Assembly: GCA_934045905.1 (NCBI GenBank)
Contig: OW203771.1
Coordinates: 24,436,069 to 24,500,068 of the forward strand
Direction of reading: 5' to 3'
Source: Leuctra nigra
Lineage: Eukaryota; Arthropoda; Insecta; Plecoptera; Leuctridae
Length of the DNA stretch: 64,000 nt
Part shown: in pieces, positions 45,601 through 51,300 of the stretch
Numbering within the stretch: the stretch's first letter is position 1
How the letters are laid out: every line of letters starts with the position of its first letter
The notes under the pieces: model-generated
Seen by the model: only the letters and a program-made list of their open reading frames with translations
Databases searched by the model: none
Told to the model about the DNA's origin: nothing
Translations under genes and position numbers: made by a program

Positions 45601-46540
45601 TAATTTGTATTTATTTATTCAGATTGATTTTGTTGTGTGATTTTTAAATATTGTTCTGGTATATATATAACTATATTACAATTAATAAACACTGCCATTA
45701 TGATATGGTTGCCAATATGACACAGTATAACAATTAAAAATTTGATGACATTTGAATAGAATATAAAATTGACATTAAGTATTATTAATATAAAAGAAAA
45801 ACTATGCATCTAAAAAGAATTTAACTGGACTATTAACTACAAAAACTATACATATTACTATGAAGGAGATTTCTTAAGATGACTATTAAGCCCTTTATAG
45901 CTATAGTAATCTGATATTAATTATAAACTTATTTCCCAATTTAAATTGTTTACAAAATTCTTTGAAGAAACAAGGTATCGTCCCTCTCACTCCAATAAAT
46001 AATCCGATAACATTGATATCTCGTACATACTTTTCCTTGAAGTAGGGAATGGTCGGTTCATAGATCAACTTTTTCTCGATGTCTATTTCTTCGGCTTGTC
46101 AACGAATGTCAACGAATGTCAACGATATACTAGGTAACGTTTTTCTATAATAAAAATTAATATCTCTTTAAAAACTATTTTGTTCCAATGGTTTTAAAAT
46201 GTCATCTATTGATTTTAATTGTGTCATCTATACTCTGATTTTGAATTGCTTTCATGTTGAGGACGAACTCCAAAACATCTGACAAAATGAACAGATTCGA
46301 ATGTCATTCTGAAAAGTTTGATATCTAATTGTTGTGTTTCAGCTGCGTAAAGCTATCGAGGAGTCTAACTCGGGAGGTTTGCCTTCAACTGCTGAAGCTG
46401 CTCGTAAAGAAAACGAAGTTGAGTCCGAGGGAGGCTTAAACTCGGTCTATGACCAGGCCTCCACATCTAGAGCAGATGCAGATGATTTAATACTGGAAGT
46501 TGACGCAGACAAAGACATGAATAAACAGAACGGGGCTTAG
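8904..46540 (+). CDS. ClC-a: ClC-2-type voltage-gated chloride channel (21 exons)
   Basis: Membrane chloride channel of the CLC family; dimers conduct Cl- across plasma membranes, with roles in insect epithelia and glia known from Drosophila ClC-a. Joining 21 exons by GT-AG borders gives 925 residues, with every phase matching. Visible landmarks: GEDWIFL before the first helix (exon 3), GSGVPE with pore Ser148, GKE with gating Glu191, GNFIPVF at 441-447, pore Tyr537 in QPSLYES, then two CBS domains (about 566-628 and 805-870). The length is within the ClC-2/ClC-a range. The residue after the gating glutamate is Ala, where the family signature GKEGP has Gly. Three exons (3, 7, 11) abut tandem arrays of their own splice junctions. 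The start ATG at 8904 has a good context (AAGATGG). The orthology call is strong; transcript structure is inferred from borders only. Confidence 0.95.
9335..10686 (-). mobile_element. Hairpin-headed repeat, copy B
   Basis: Head ATCTAGTGGAGCGGTCGCTC, (GAT)n at about 9638-9668, three CCGGAA(G/A)TGA motifs, then inverted arms about 10287-10445 and 10527-10686 around a short loop. Same family as copy A but with an arm subtype ending ATGGGGAT. Confidence 0.8.
11570..12860 (-). mobile_element. Hairpin-headed repeat, copy C
   Basis: Same architecture as copy B: palindromic head at 11572, short GATTCTGATTCTGATGATTC microsatellite near 11855, CCGGAAG motifs, inverted arms about 12490-12640 and 12700-12860. 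Confidence 0.8.
13034..14344 (-). mobile_element. Hairpin-headed repeat, copy D
   Basis: Palindromic head at 13036, (AAT/GAT)n near 13303, CCGGAAGTGACGTCAT at about 13460, and inverted arms about 13945-14105 and 14185-14344 ending ACGGAGTGTTTTTTATGGGG. Confidence 0.8.
15060..15115. repeat. GC-rich hairpin-forming segment, unclassified
   Basis: An abrupt G/C-rich stretch (GGGGCCTTGGCCCCCCC and neighbours) in AT-rich sequence. It looks like the end of a dispersed element, but the partner end was not found. Confidence 0.4.
15395..15896 (-). mobile_element. Hairpin-headed repeat, truncated copy F (loop and one arm)
   Basis: Matches the loop and the right inverted arm of copies A and E (compare 7020-7528), ending GTGTTTTTTTCTGGGAT. 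The head, body and left arm are absent. Confidence 0.75.
16422..16529 (+). CDS. ClC-a: ClC-a exon 2 (residues 20-55)
   Basis: Acceptor TTTCAATGCAG; encodes [20 protein letters not shown] and a further 16 residues; donor GTAAAT. Basic, charged cytosolic N-terminus typical of ClC-a. Phase 0 in and out. Its first codon is ATG, so an alternative start here is possible. Confidence 0.9.
16530..17740 (+). other. Intron 2, unique part
   Basis: AT-rich intronic sequence up to the first acceptor of the exon 3 array. Nothing else supportable. Confidence 0.6.
17741..18541 (+). repeat. Five-copy tandem array of exon 3 plus acceptor
   Basis: Exon-like copies lie at 17741-17873, 17897-18039, 18063-18205, 18229-18373 and 18397-18541, spaced 166 or 168 bp. 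Each is preceded by the same acceptor tract, CTTGAGTCTTGCACAG. Copies 1-4 end CATG followed by GCTATA and so lack a GT donor; only copy 5 ends in a usable donor (GTGTGT). Copy 1 has a diverged, 12-bp shorter start. Copies 2 and 3 carry a 2-bp deletion near the end. Only copies 4 and 5 share the reading frame that reaches exon 4. Confidence 0.95.
18397..18541 (+). CDS. ClC-a: ClC-a exon 3, functional copy (residues 56-104)
   Basis: Last of five tandem copies and the only one with a GT donor. Encodes the conserved [20 protein letters not shown] first membrane segment. Phase 0 in, 1 out; exon 4 completes codon 104 as Ala followed by RIW, as expected for the family. Use of the copy 4 acceptor would stay in frame and add 56 residues. 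Confidence 0.9.
18645..18773 (+). CDS. ClC-a: ClC-a exon 4 (residues 104-147)
   Basis: Acceptor GATGTTGTAG. Encodes [20 protein letters not shown] and the segment ending [17 protein letters not shown], the second helix pair of a CLC channel. Donor GTATAT; phase 1 in and out. Confidence 0.92.
18774..19517 (+). other. Intron 4
   Basis: Contains one arm (18900-19082) of a foldback family that is complete at 36842-37238, recognised by CGCTCTGACGAACCGTGCGA. The rest is AT-rich. Confidence 0.7.
18900..19082. mobile_element. Single arm of a foldback repeat
   Basis: Matches the right arm of the foldback at 36842-37238 (AACACTTTGAGGTCG through CGTTTGCCTCTTAAC). No opposing arm nearby. Confidence 0.7.
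19518..19651 (+). CDS. ClC-a: ClC-a exon 5 (residues 147-191), pore and gate
   Basis: Acceptor TTCTACTTGCCAG. Encodes [14 protein letters not shown], carrying pore Ser148, and ends [10 protein letters not shown] with the gating glutamate Glu191 as its last residue. Donor GTAATC; phase 1 in, 0 out. Confidence 0.95.
19721..19863. mobile_element. MITE fragment related to 43620-43902
   Basis: Shares AAGTCTTGAATTCAACCC and the terminal GGTAATTCAGCC with the complete element in intron 19. One terminal repeat is missing. Confidence 0.65.
20405..20520. mobile_element. Near-perfect palindrome, PIF/Harbinger-like MITE
   Basis: A 116-bp inverted repeat from GGCTGCATTTCACCAAG to its mirror, flanked by TTA on both sides (20402-20404, 20521-20523), as for PIF/Harbinger insertions. 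The interior alternates CTAAACC/GGTTTAG motifs. It ends 42 bp before exon 6. Confidence 0.75.
20563..20719 (+). CDS. ClC-a: ClC-a exon 6 (residues 192-244)
   Basis: Acceptor TTACTGTTTGCAG. Encodes [17 protein letters not shown] through [15 protein letters not shown], the helices after the gate. The first residue is Ala, where CLC proteins have Gly (GKEGP). Donor GTAACA; phase 0 in, 1 out. Confidence 0.93.
20720..21924 (+). other. Intron 6, part before the 98-bp array
   Basis: AT-rich, with several imperfect direct repeats of ~150 bp (phrases such as ATACACATTTAG and TTTTAGACC recurring from 20820 to 21400), then a hAT-like MITE. Confidence 0.6.
21405..21853. mobile_element. hAT-like MITE with 8-bp TSD
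   Basis: Ends CAGGGGTCGGCAACCTGCGG and, inverted, GTTGCCGACCCCTG. The target TTTTAGAG is perfectly duplicated at 21397-21404 and 21854-21861. The 449-bp interior has no coding potential. The end sequence and TSD length are typical of hAT elements. Confidence 0.85.
21925..26334 (+). repeat. 45-copy, 98-bp array of the exon 7 acceptor and exon start
   Basis: Exactly 45 x 98 = 4410 bp with no indel. Each unit is 15 bp of intron end (GTCCTTGTGTTTAAG) plus the first 83 bp of exon 7. Copies vary at four sites: G/C in CCGTGTAC, T/G in CTCTCG, rare TTGGCC (copies 5 and 6) and CATGG (copy 18). Copies 19-27 and 28-36 have the same nine-unit order of variants. Because 98 is not a multiple of 3, any acceptor but the last reads into a TGA in the next unit. 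Confidence 0.98.
26252..26377 (+). CDS. ClC-a: ClC-a exon 7 (residues 244-286)
   Basis: The body of the exon follows the 45th array unit. Encodes [17 protein letters not shown] then [20 protein letters not shown], ending FEHE. Acceptor GTGTTTAAG is identical to the 44 decoys upstream. Donor GTGACG; phase 1 in and out. Joining to exon 8 gives the conserved EHEETLTALY. Confidence 0.93.
26530..27195. mobile_element. hAT-like MITE filled with TATCGA repeats
   Basis: Ends TATAGGGATGG and CCATCCCTA with the 8-bp target CTGCAGCG on both sides (26522-26529, 27196-27203). Both subterminal zones (26560-26790, 27055-27170) are made of irregular ATCGATAT repeats. The open frame across the left zone is a by-product of the repeat. 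Confidence 0.75.
27742..27988 (+). repeat. Direct repeat, left copy
   Basis: About 250 bp matching 30757-31013 (AAGTCACTTAGATGTAATCA through CTCTTCACGTTCAGA) in the same orientation, with scattered differences and short indels. It looks like a duplicated intron segment. Confidence 0.75.
28340..30764. mobile_element. Palindromic MITE split by hairpin-headed copy E
   Basis: The arms at about 28340-28375 and 30722-30764 are inverted copies sharing GGACCAACTCTGGATTAAGT. The space between them is almost entirely copy E, so copy E landed inside a small older foldback. Confidence 0.6.
28435..30720 (-). mobile_element. Hairpin-headed repeat, copy E (reference copy)
   Basis: The cleanest full-length copy. 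Perfect palindromic head GTGGAGCGGTCGCTCCAC, short (GAT)n at 28726, CCGGAAGTGACGTCAT-type motifs near 28874, 28997, 29142, 29298 and 29450. Left arm about 29653-29855, ~670-bp loop, right arm 30523-30720 ending TGTTTTTTCTGG. About 95% or more like copy A outside the nested element. Confidence 0.85.
30757..31013 (+). repeat. Direct repeat, right copy
   Basis: Partner of 27742-27988, with an extra AAATTTTCCCTATGACACT segment. Confidence 0.75.
31742..31826 (+). CDS. ClC-a: ClC-a exon 8 (residues 286-314)
   Basis: Acceptor TTTCATTTCAG; encodes [20 protein letters not shown] and ELIAFALMG; donor GTAAGC. Phase 1 in, 2 out. Confidence 0.93.
31899..32000 (+). CDS. ClC-a: ClC-a exon 9 (residues 315-348)
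   Basis: Acceptor AATGTTACAG; encodes [20 protein letters not shown] and [13 protein letters not shown]; donor GTAAGA. Phase 2 in and out; only 72 bp of intron separate it from exon 8. Confidence 0.93.
32229..32331 (+). CDS. ClC-a: ClC-a exon 10 (residues 348-382)
   Basis: Acceptor TTGATTTCAG; encodes [20 protein letters not shown] and [14 protein letters not shown], matching the conserved GxGQFMAxEL region. Donor GTAACA; phase 2 in, 0 out. Confidence 0.93.
32332..34211 (+). other. Intron 10
   Basis: The first ~180 bp are GC-richer and stay open in the exon 10 frame to a stop at about 32512. Then AT-rich sequence, a repeat of the GAGCGAGC-ended family (33053-33873), and two related ~130-bp segments after it (AATTTAACCTAATTCACAA and AATTTAACTTAATTCACAA). 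Confidence 0.65.
33053..33873 (+). mobile_element. GAGCGAGC-ended repeat, full copy 1
   Basis: Begins TTGAGCGAGCGTAGCGAGCG and ends GAGCGTTTTCCTAG before a T. Subterminal TGAGCGAGC/GCTCGCTCA inverted repeats, a palindromic AACGCGTT near the 3' end and the CTAG terminus suggest a Helitron- or Helentron-type non-autonomous element. Internal phrase: AAATTTTGCACACATGT. Confidence 0.65.
34212..34343 (+). CDS. ClC-a: ClC-a exon 11 (residues 383-426)
   Basis: Acceptor GTGTTGTTTAG; encodes [20 protein letters not shown] through [14 protein letters not shown]. Phase 0 in and out. Its donor (ACG/GTAACA) is the first of twelve nearly identical ones; later donors shift the frame and meet a TGA. Confidence 0.88.
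34319..34932 (+). repeat. 12-copy, 52-bp array of the exon 11 donor
   Basis: Units begin CCTGGCGGGGTTCGTCGTG, cross the exon-intron border at TACACG/GTAACA and end CTTCAGACTGA. Copies of TGGCGGGG start at 34321, 34373, 34425, 34477, 34529, 34581, 34633, 34685, 34737, 34788, 34840 and 34892. Two copies lack one G (CGTCGTTACAC) and some have CCTCATTC for CCACATTC. Confidence 0.97.
34933..35820 (+). other. Intron 11, part after the array
   Basis: AT-rich, with truncated hairpin-headed repeat G. Nothing else supportable. Confidence 0.6.
35165..35443 (-). mobile_element. Hairpin-headed repeat, truncated copy G
   Basis: A diverged loop and arms around CGATGCGCCAAGTATTTTAT, ending ATGGAGTGTTTTTTCTGGGAT. 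The head and motif-bearing body are missing. Confidence 0.65.
35821..35983 (+). CDS. ClC-a: ClC-a exon 12 (residues 427-481)
   Basis: Acceptor TTTGGATTTCAG; encodes [20 protein letters not shown] then [20 protein letters not shown]. Carries the GxFxP pore signature as GNFIP (441-445). Donor GTACTG; phase 0 in, 1 out. Confidence 0.95.
36168..36454 (+). mobile_element. tRNA-derived SINE
   Basis: RNA polymerase III signals: box A-like TTGGCTGGGTGGTAACGC at 36177 and box B GGGTTCGATTCCC at 36219. A ~200-bp body follows, with an A-rich 3' tail. The 12-bp target TATAC(T/C)GGCGTC is duplicated at 36156-36167 and 36455-36466 with one mismatch. Confidence 0.85.
36842..37238. mobile_element. Foldback element with ~190-bp arms
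   Basis: The arms run from TTTAAGAGGCAAACGGAAGC to its mirror, with almost no loop; the centre is near 37045 (CGATATTTTTAGTAAAATAATCG). Both arms carry GTTCGTCAGAGCG/CGCTCTGACGAAC. A single arm of the family lies at 18900-19082. Confidence 0.8.
37337..37452 (+). CDS. ClC-a: ClC-a exon 13 (residues 481-519)
   Basis: Acceptor GTGTGTTCTAG; encodes [20 protein letters not shown] then [19 protein letters not shown], highly conserved in ClC-2-like channels. Donor GTAAGA; phase 1 in, 0 out. Confidence 0.95.
37532..37646 (+). CDS. ClC-a: ClC-a exon 14 (residues 520-558)
   Basis: Acceptor TTCTCTTCCAG; encodes [20 protein letters not shown] with pore Tyr537, then [19 protein letters not shown]. Donor GTAATA; phase 0 in, 1 out. 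Confidence 0.95.
37647..38130 (+). other. Intron 14
   Basis: Largely a truncated, minus-oriented copy of the GAGCGAGC-ended repeat (about 37725-38077), which ends within 55 bp of the exon 15 acceptor. Confidence 0.7.
37725..38077 (-). mobile_element. GAGCGAGC-ended repeat, truncated copy 2
   Basis: Reads on the - strand from AAGCGAGCGAAGCGAGCGTC. It shares AAATTTCAGATCGATCGGTG with copy 4 and lacks the CTAG end. Confidence 0.65.
38131..38389 (+). CDS. ClC-a: ClC-a exon 15 (residues 558-644), first CBS domain
   Basis: Acceptor TTCCTTCCTCAG. Encodes [20 protein letters not shown], then LPLVD-like [23 protein letters not shown] domain 1. It ends in a basic, glutamate-rich stretch. Donor GTGAGT; phase 1 in, 2 out. 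Confidence 0.95.
38422..38553. mobile_element. Palindromic MITE
   Basis: Inverted arms AACTCTCAACAGACGGAGCC and AGTCAGTTGTTCTG...GGCCGAGAAAGAC with a ~25-bp loop. No clear duplication of the target. Confidence 0.7.
38573..39133. mobile_element. Foldback element, imperfect ~200-bp arms
   Basis: Matching inverted blocks from the outside in: CTGTATTCGC, CACTCTGG, GTACTTGAG, ATTCTCATAAG, GAGTTAAGATACCTCTACTTC-like, and TAATAGTGTATG, surrounding an AT-rich centre. Confidence 0.65.
39850..40006 (+). CDS. ClC-a: ClC-a exon 16 (residues 644-696)
   Basis: Acceptor ATGATGTTCCAG; encodes [20 protein letters not shown] then [20 protein letters not shown], an inter-CBS linker with little conservation. 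Donor GTGAGT; phase 2 in, 0 out. Confidence 0.85.
40007..40466 (+). other. Intron 16
   Basis: AT-rich; nothing supportable. Confidence 0.6.
40467..40582 (+). CDS. ClC-a: ClC-a exon 17 (residues 697-735)
   Basis: Acceptor ATATTTTCAG; encodes [20 protein letters not shown] then a serine-rich stretch, part of the disordered CBS linker. Donor GTAAGC; phase 0 in, 2 out. Confidence 0.85.
40583..41644 (+). other. Intron 17
   Basis: Mostly the TIR element 41026-41604, which ends 40 bp before exon 18. Confidence 0.65.
41026..41604. mobile_element. TIR element (AGGTCTGTTCG ends)
   Basis: Terminal inverted repeats of ~25 bp begin AGGTCTGTTCGTTTTGCTTA. Internally there are further copies of GTTCGTTTTG. 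Flanking TAT occurs on both sides, which may be a 3-bp target duplication. Confidence 0.7.
41645..41792 (+). CDS. ClC-a: ClC-a exon 18 (residues 735-784)
   Basis: Acceptor TGTTTACAG; encodes [20 protein letters not shown] then [20 protein letters not shown], the end of the CBS linker. Donor GTGAGT; phase 2 in, 0 out. Confidence 0.9.
41827..42394. mobile_element. MITE with ~130-bp terminal inverted repeats
   Basis: The arms run from ACCCTCCACTAATTGCAAC to its mirror, containing CGATTCAGAAAAATGCACTC and GTGCACCGGAAGTACTTTTT. A ~290-bp interior repeats the phrase AAAATCGGAGTTACATG inverted. Confidence 0.8.
42506..42700. mobile_element. Mariner-like MITE, degenerate
   Basis: The left end TA/CACTCTTGACCAAAC and interior TAGGTGAGCTCTGATGTCATT match the elements at 1922 and 47824. 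The right end is worn. Confidence 0.55.
43327..43467 (+). CDS. ClC-a: ClC-a exon 19 (residues 785-831), second CBS domain
   Basis: Acceptor ATCTGTTGCAG; encodes [20 protein letters not shown], then [18 protein letters not shown], the start of CBS domain 2. Donor GTACGC; phase 0 in and out. Confidence 0.95.
43468..45227 (+). other. Intron 19
   Basis: A MITE at 43620-43902; the remaining ~1.3 kb is AT-rich with no recognisable element. Confidence 0.65.
43620..43902. mobile_element. TIR element (GGCTGAATTACACG ends)
   Basis: Inverted termini GGCTGAATTACACG(A/G)TTCAAG. The interior carries repeated AAGTCTTGAATTCA motifs. Related fragment at 19721-19863. Confidence 0.75.
45228..45314 (+). CDS. 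ClC-a: ClC-a exon 20 (residues 832-860)
   Basis: Acceptor GTATGTTGCAG; encodes [20 protein letters not shown] and LIGVVGLTE, the core of CBS domain 2. Donor GTAAGA; phase 0. Confidence 0.95.
45315..46342 (+). other. Intron 20
   Basis: AT-rich; a triple GTCAACGAAT at about 46098-46125. Nothing else supportable. Confidence 0.6.
46343..46540 (+). CDS. ClC-a: ClC-a exon 21 (residues 861-925) and stop
   Basis: Acceptor TTGTGTTTCAG; encodes [20 protein letters not shown], finishing CBS 2 (LTE/LRKAIE), then an acidic tail. TAG stop at 46538-46540. Confidence 0.95.
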   Translation: MRKAIEESNSGGLPSTAEAARKENEVESEGGLNSVYDQASTSRADADDLILEVDADKDMNKQNGA

Positions 46541-46570
46541 ATTAAGGTTGAAGTGAATTTATAATTCATT

Positions 46571-46576
46571 AATAAA
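46571..46576 (+). terminator. ClC-a polyadenylation signal
   Basis: AATAAA begins 30 bp after the channel stop codon. Cleavage is expected 10-30 bp further on. Confidence 0.7.
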
Positions 46577-47399
46577 TACAATAATTTAAAATGTATTAAT
46601 TTGTGTTGCTATGTTGAGATATTTTGTATTGTTTTGACACTTTTATTTATATATTTAAATAATTTCCCAAATTAATTAGCGTAAAAGAACTAATGCCTTT
46701 TAGAAATAATGTTTAAGAAAAATATCACAGAAAGAAATTCACGTTACATTTATTAATTCATTCATAATAATATCATGTTCATTAATTCATTCAATTGCTT
46801 AATTGAAATTTATAATGTATTATGTACATTATTATTTATAATGTATATATAAATTATGTTTTATAAATTATCATTTATAATGTATATAACCTTATGATAA
46901 TATTTAATTAAAAATGGCTTTTTCACTTAAATGTTAAATTTTAATTTCATCATTTTTAGGTGAAATAATTATTGTTATTGGAACGGTATATTGAATTTTC
47001 ATTAAAGAGACATACCTAACAAAAAACTTTTTTTAGTTTCCCACGAACGCATTTCCATAATCATTATTTTTTCTAAAATATTACTCTATGAAGATAAAAG
47101 AAACAGGAAAGAAAGATAAACACAATCTTGAATGTTTCTTGTTTTAATTAGGTTGTGCAAAGCATGTTTATTGTTTACAAGGAAGCTACTTCACGGTTCC
47201 AGAAACACAAATAGTAGACCAAAGTTCACTGTCGTTGCTACACTTTACATTGTGCTGAAGTGCAGGCATCTAATAGTTGCCTCTAATAAGTCTCCAGGCC
47301 TCTAATAATGTATTCTGCTTTTTAAGTGCAAATTCTAGATAACATAACTTTCGTAACATTGATTATAATAAATTTAACATTTTACGCAATCGATAGTAA

Positions 47400-48220
47400 T
47401 TGAGCGAGCGGCTCATTTTGGCTCTTTTGGCACGGACCTCGGTTTTTGTGTGTGTTTTTTCTGTTACTATAAGGCTATACAGGTCACAGTTTTTCTTCGA
47501 TCGAGCTATAATTTTGCACAAATGTTCGGACATTCTCTGGGCGTTGCAGACTCTAATTTTTTTGAAATCCATTCATTGGTTAAAATTTAAATAAACATCT
47601 CCTGATAGGTTAAAAAAATGAAATTGGTCTTCCATACATCTGATCGCAAAGTCATATTTTGCATGATCATTAAGACCAACATTGTCTCTTATTTTACAAA
47701 TGTTCATCCCATTCAGTTAAGAGCGTATGAACTTATTGGCTTTTTTAATAGCTGTCAGATATGAAGTATCGAAATGAATGTTTTTCAGTGCCACTTGAAT
47801 TTGAATCTGATTTGCTTTATGTACACTTGGCAAAACAAAACTTGCACGTGCAATAAATCTGATAGGCTGATAAATGTAAGATCGCACCATCAGAAGTCAA
47901 TCTAAGCGATCTCATTGTCTCACTCTAGTAGGTGACTTCACATTTCAAGATAATACAAGCTATGATTGGTTATGGGACATGACCAGCAGTCATTCAAATT
48001 TGGTCAACGTTCAAGTTTTGTTTGGCCGAGTGTACCAGGGTGCTTAAATGCTATTTTTAAGTTTCGATGAAAAGCATATATATACTTTTATGTTAATGGC
48101 TCATATTTCAATTCAATATGGATGGATATGTTTTCTGTGCGTTGGTAACGCATTTTCGGTTCAAGAATTTGCACGTATTCGTGCTCGCTCATCAACGCGT
48201 TACAATGAGCGTTTTCCTAG
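47400..48220 (+). mobile_element. GAGCGAGC-ended repeat, full copy 3
   Basis: Begins TTGAGCGAGCGGCTC, ends GAGCGTTTTCCTAG followed by T. Interrupted by a mariner-like MITE at 47824-48032. Confidence 0.7.
47824..48032. mobile_element. Mariner-like MITE nested in copy 3
   Basis: Terminal repeats CACTTGGCAAAACAAAACTTG-type (20-bp core CACTTGGCAAAACAAAACTT) and inverted AAGTTTTGTTTGGCCGAGTG, with TA on both sides. Confidence 0.75.
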
Positions 48221-48322
48221 TATAAGCCAAAATATATCTCAGAAAGAAACTCGTGGGAATAATAAATAATGACGTTTGCTTAGTTACAAATAATAGCGTG
48301 ATGCATTCAAGTGCACATAATA

Positions 48323-48373
48323 TTAGTTCACATTGAGCAGGACGATCAAGTAGGTGGTGATGGATCCTCCCAT
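48323..48373 (-). CDS. Receptor A exon 4
   Basis: Acceptor CTGATGTTGCAG on the - strand; encodes MGGSITTYLIVLLNVN and a TAA stop. This is the last transmembrane helix. Confidence 0.8.
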   Translation of the reverse strand: MGGSITTYLIVLLNVN

Positions 48374-51300
48374 CTGCAACATCAGACAACGCGTTACAAA
48401 ACTGTCTTCTTCTTCATCAGTTCCAACAACACAAGAACCAAGTAAACTCACCGAGTACAACAGATCCAAGTCCATGGAAAAGAATCCACCAGCTGTGAAG
48501 TCTACCTTCTTGTTGATCAGAGTGATCGACAAAGCCGTCAACTTGAAATAATTAAAAACAGTTAAATTATTGGTTATAGTCTTCTGGGATCGTTCTCTAA
48601 CTATTTTCTATGTTCTATTATATTTTTTTATGCAGTTAAAGTTATTTCATGATTAATGACGTACTTAGTTAATCATTCATTCATGGTCGGTAAATTCCCT
48701 CATTCACTCAAAATAGCGAGGGTAATCCCAATTCACAAGAAAGGGTGCCGTAAGGAAGTTGGCAACTATAGACCAGTCTCAATACTACCGACAATTTCCA
48801 AAGTTTTTGAAAAGGCATTTGAGAGAAGACTAATAAAATATCTAGAATCACGCCGACTAATAGCAGCAGAACAACATGGTTTTAGAGCACAAAGATCAAC
48901 TAACACTGCAATTGCAAGCCACGTGGACTGGGTAGTTAGGGAACTTGATAAAGGAAATTCAGCTGTCACGGTATTTATGGATCTGTCAAAAGCTTTTGAT
49001 TGCATCAGCCATAGTGTCCTACTTAGTAAATTAGATAGGTATGGAATGAAGGACACTGCGATCGACTGGTTAACCTCATACTTGGAAGGGAGGGAACAAT
49101 TTGTAGAATTAAAAGGAAAGAACGACAAGGTTTACAAATCAAAATATTACACCATTAAATTTGGCGTACCTCAGGGGTCTGTGCTTGGACCAGTACTATT
49201 TAACGTATATATAAATGGAGTTGCGGATGTCGTCACTGAAGGTAATTTGATATTGTTTGCAGACGACTCCACTTTAAGCATTGCTCATAAAGATATGAAA
49301 ACTTTGGAAATAAATACTCACACGCAGGTAAACAGAGTTGTTCAGTGGTTTAAGCAAAATAATCTTATAATTAACGAAAGCAAAACGAAATATATGGTGT
49401 ACAACCTGGGCAATAAGCCACAAGAAGACATAAATGTACTGCTGAATTGCACCCAACTTGAACAAGTGTGTAACTTTGCCACGCCGGCGTCGTCGCCTCG
49501 GGCAGAAATAACCAGTGCCGGGCTAGCAACAGCTGGAGATGGGTGTGGGCGGGTGATCTCGTGGTAGTTGACAAAGAGAGAGACACGACATGAGCGAGAG
49601 CAATAGGATCAGAACTAGGTGCTAGACTATCAAGACATAAGGCTGTGATGTCCAGTTGACATTAATTATGGTTTTATTACATAAAGTGAGGAATAAATGA
49701 ACAGTCAAATATCAGAATGAGATAACAGATTACCGGGGGTTTGACCTCCTCGCGTAAATGGACTCTGTGTACAACACAGGTCGTAACCTCATCAGCTGTG
49801 TGCCTGGAGGCAACACAACACATGCAATTGAATGAATAGCAAATAAGACTGATACAATACAATTATAAAATAACGACAGTGCAATGTTGCTTGCCGAACT
49901 GATTCGGACTTTTACTAGTAATTATAACAACTCGTTACTTACACTTCTTGATATGCTGCTCGCCGAACTACTTCGGACATTTACATAAATAGAACTCGTA
50001 CAGACGACGTTCTAAGATTACTGGACTTACTTAATACAATGTTGAATTTAGAAAGGTTTATAGATCGAAAAGGGTGCCCTTTCCCTGACTGCCTGACTCT
50101 CCGCGGAGACAATCCAAGTGTGGCCACACTTGATTGCAATACAAAAACTACGCAACGACAAAATACATTAACTACTCTATTTCAAGTAGGCCACAGGGGC
50201 ACAATAATGATTCTGTTAACAAAGCTCAAGATTGAACCTGCAAGTAGGGGCTGGACGACCAGTCGCACTACGTTATATCCGCTACAACTTAGCGTGGTTA
50301 CAATCTACATTTAAACACTACTCACGCGGCGATGTGAAGTCGACGACGGTCAGCCAGAGAAAAAGAATGAGCTCAGGTCGCCGATCCGCGAACTCGACTA
50401 TCATTGACCATTGCGCATGACATCTTTTCTGCTCTAGGCGACCCTCCAAATATGGGTACAAATGCCGGCTAATGGTAACGACTTGACGTTGGCGCCAGCG
50501 CCGAATTCAAACCGTTACAATTCCCCGTTAACCCCAACAAAAAGAAAATACAATTTTCTTTTTCTTCGAGTTCTTACAGGCTAACTATCATAATAACTAC
50601 GCAAATCCTTGATGTGCCAGGTTCCGATATCGCGTCCATCGAGGTCCTTGAGACGGTAGATCAGCGGTGACGTTTTCTTGCTGATCTCGAACGGTCCTTC
50701 GTATCGAGGCGCTAGCTTGGCTGCATAGTTGTCGGCAGCGTTGGACAAGTGGAAGTCTCTCTTCAAGACTCGGTCGCCAACATGGAATTCCAGCGGGCGT
50801 CGTCGGAGGTTGTATCTCACGGCGTTTTGCTGATGGGCGCGTTTCAAACGAGCGCGAATATCTGTAAAAATAGATTTTAGTCCTTGCATCTTGTCAACAC
50901 GGTCCGCGACAATTTCCGCCATATCAATGCGTCGATGGTCTGTACCACACAAAATTAATTCACGACCAAAGTTAACGTATGCCGGTGTATAGCCAGTTAC
51001 TTCATTCACTGCTGTACGTAGGGCACAACCTATTTTCGGCACATTCTTGTCCCATAGCTTATGATTGTCGGTGATGTATGATCTCAGCATACCTAGAACA
51101 GTACAATTAGCGCGTTCCGTCGGGTTCGCTTGTGGATGACGTTTGTCGTTGTAGTGAAGAGTACTATGGTAGTCTGGACTCTTGAGCCATCTTCTTCCAA
51201 GGAGCTCCTATGAACTCAGGACCATGGTCACAAACTAAGATCTCTGCAGTGTCGTACACTAAGAATACCTCGTCTTCTATCTTCTGCGCCACGAGTTTCG

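Larger units (their letters stand above)
46577..48322. other. Intergenic between convergent ClC-a and receptor gene A
   Basis: About 46800-47290 is a paralogue of the sequence flanking repeat copy A (3400-3631 joined to 7529-7790) without the insertion. A GAGCGAGC-ended repeat follows, reaching to within about 100 bp of the receptor stop codon. Confidence 0.65.

Noticed and set aside
50581..51090. 169-codon frame as a host gene
   Set aside because: It lies between two near-identical LTRs and resembles a retrotransposon integrase C-terminus.
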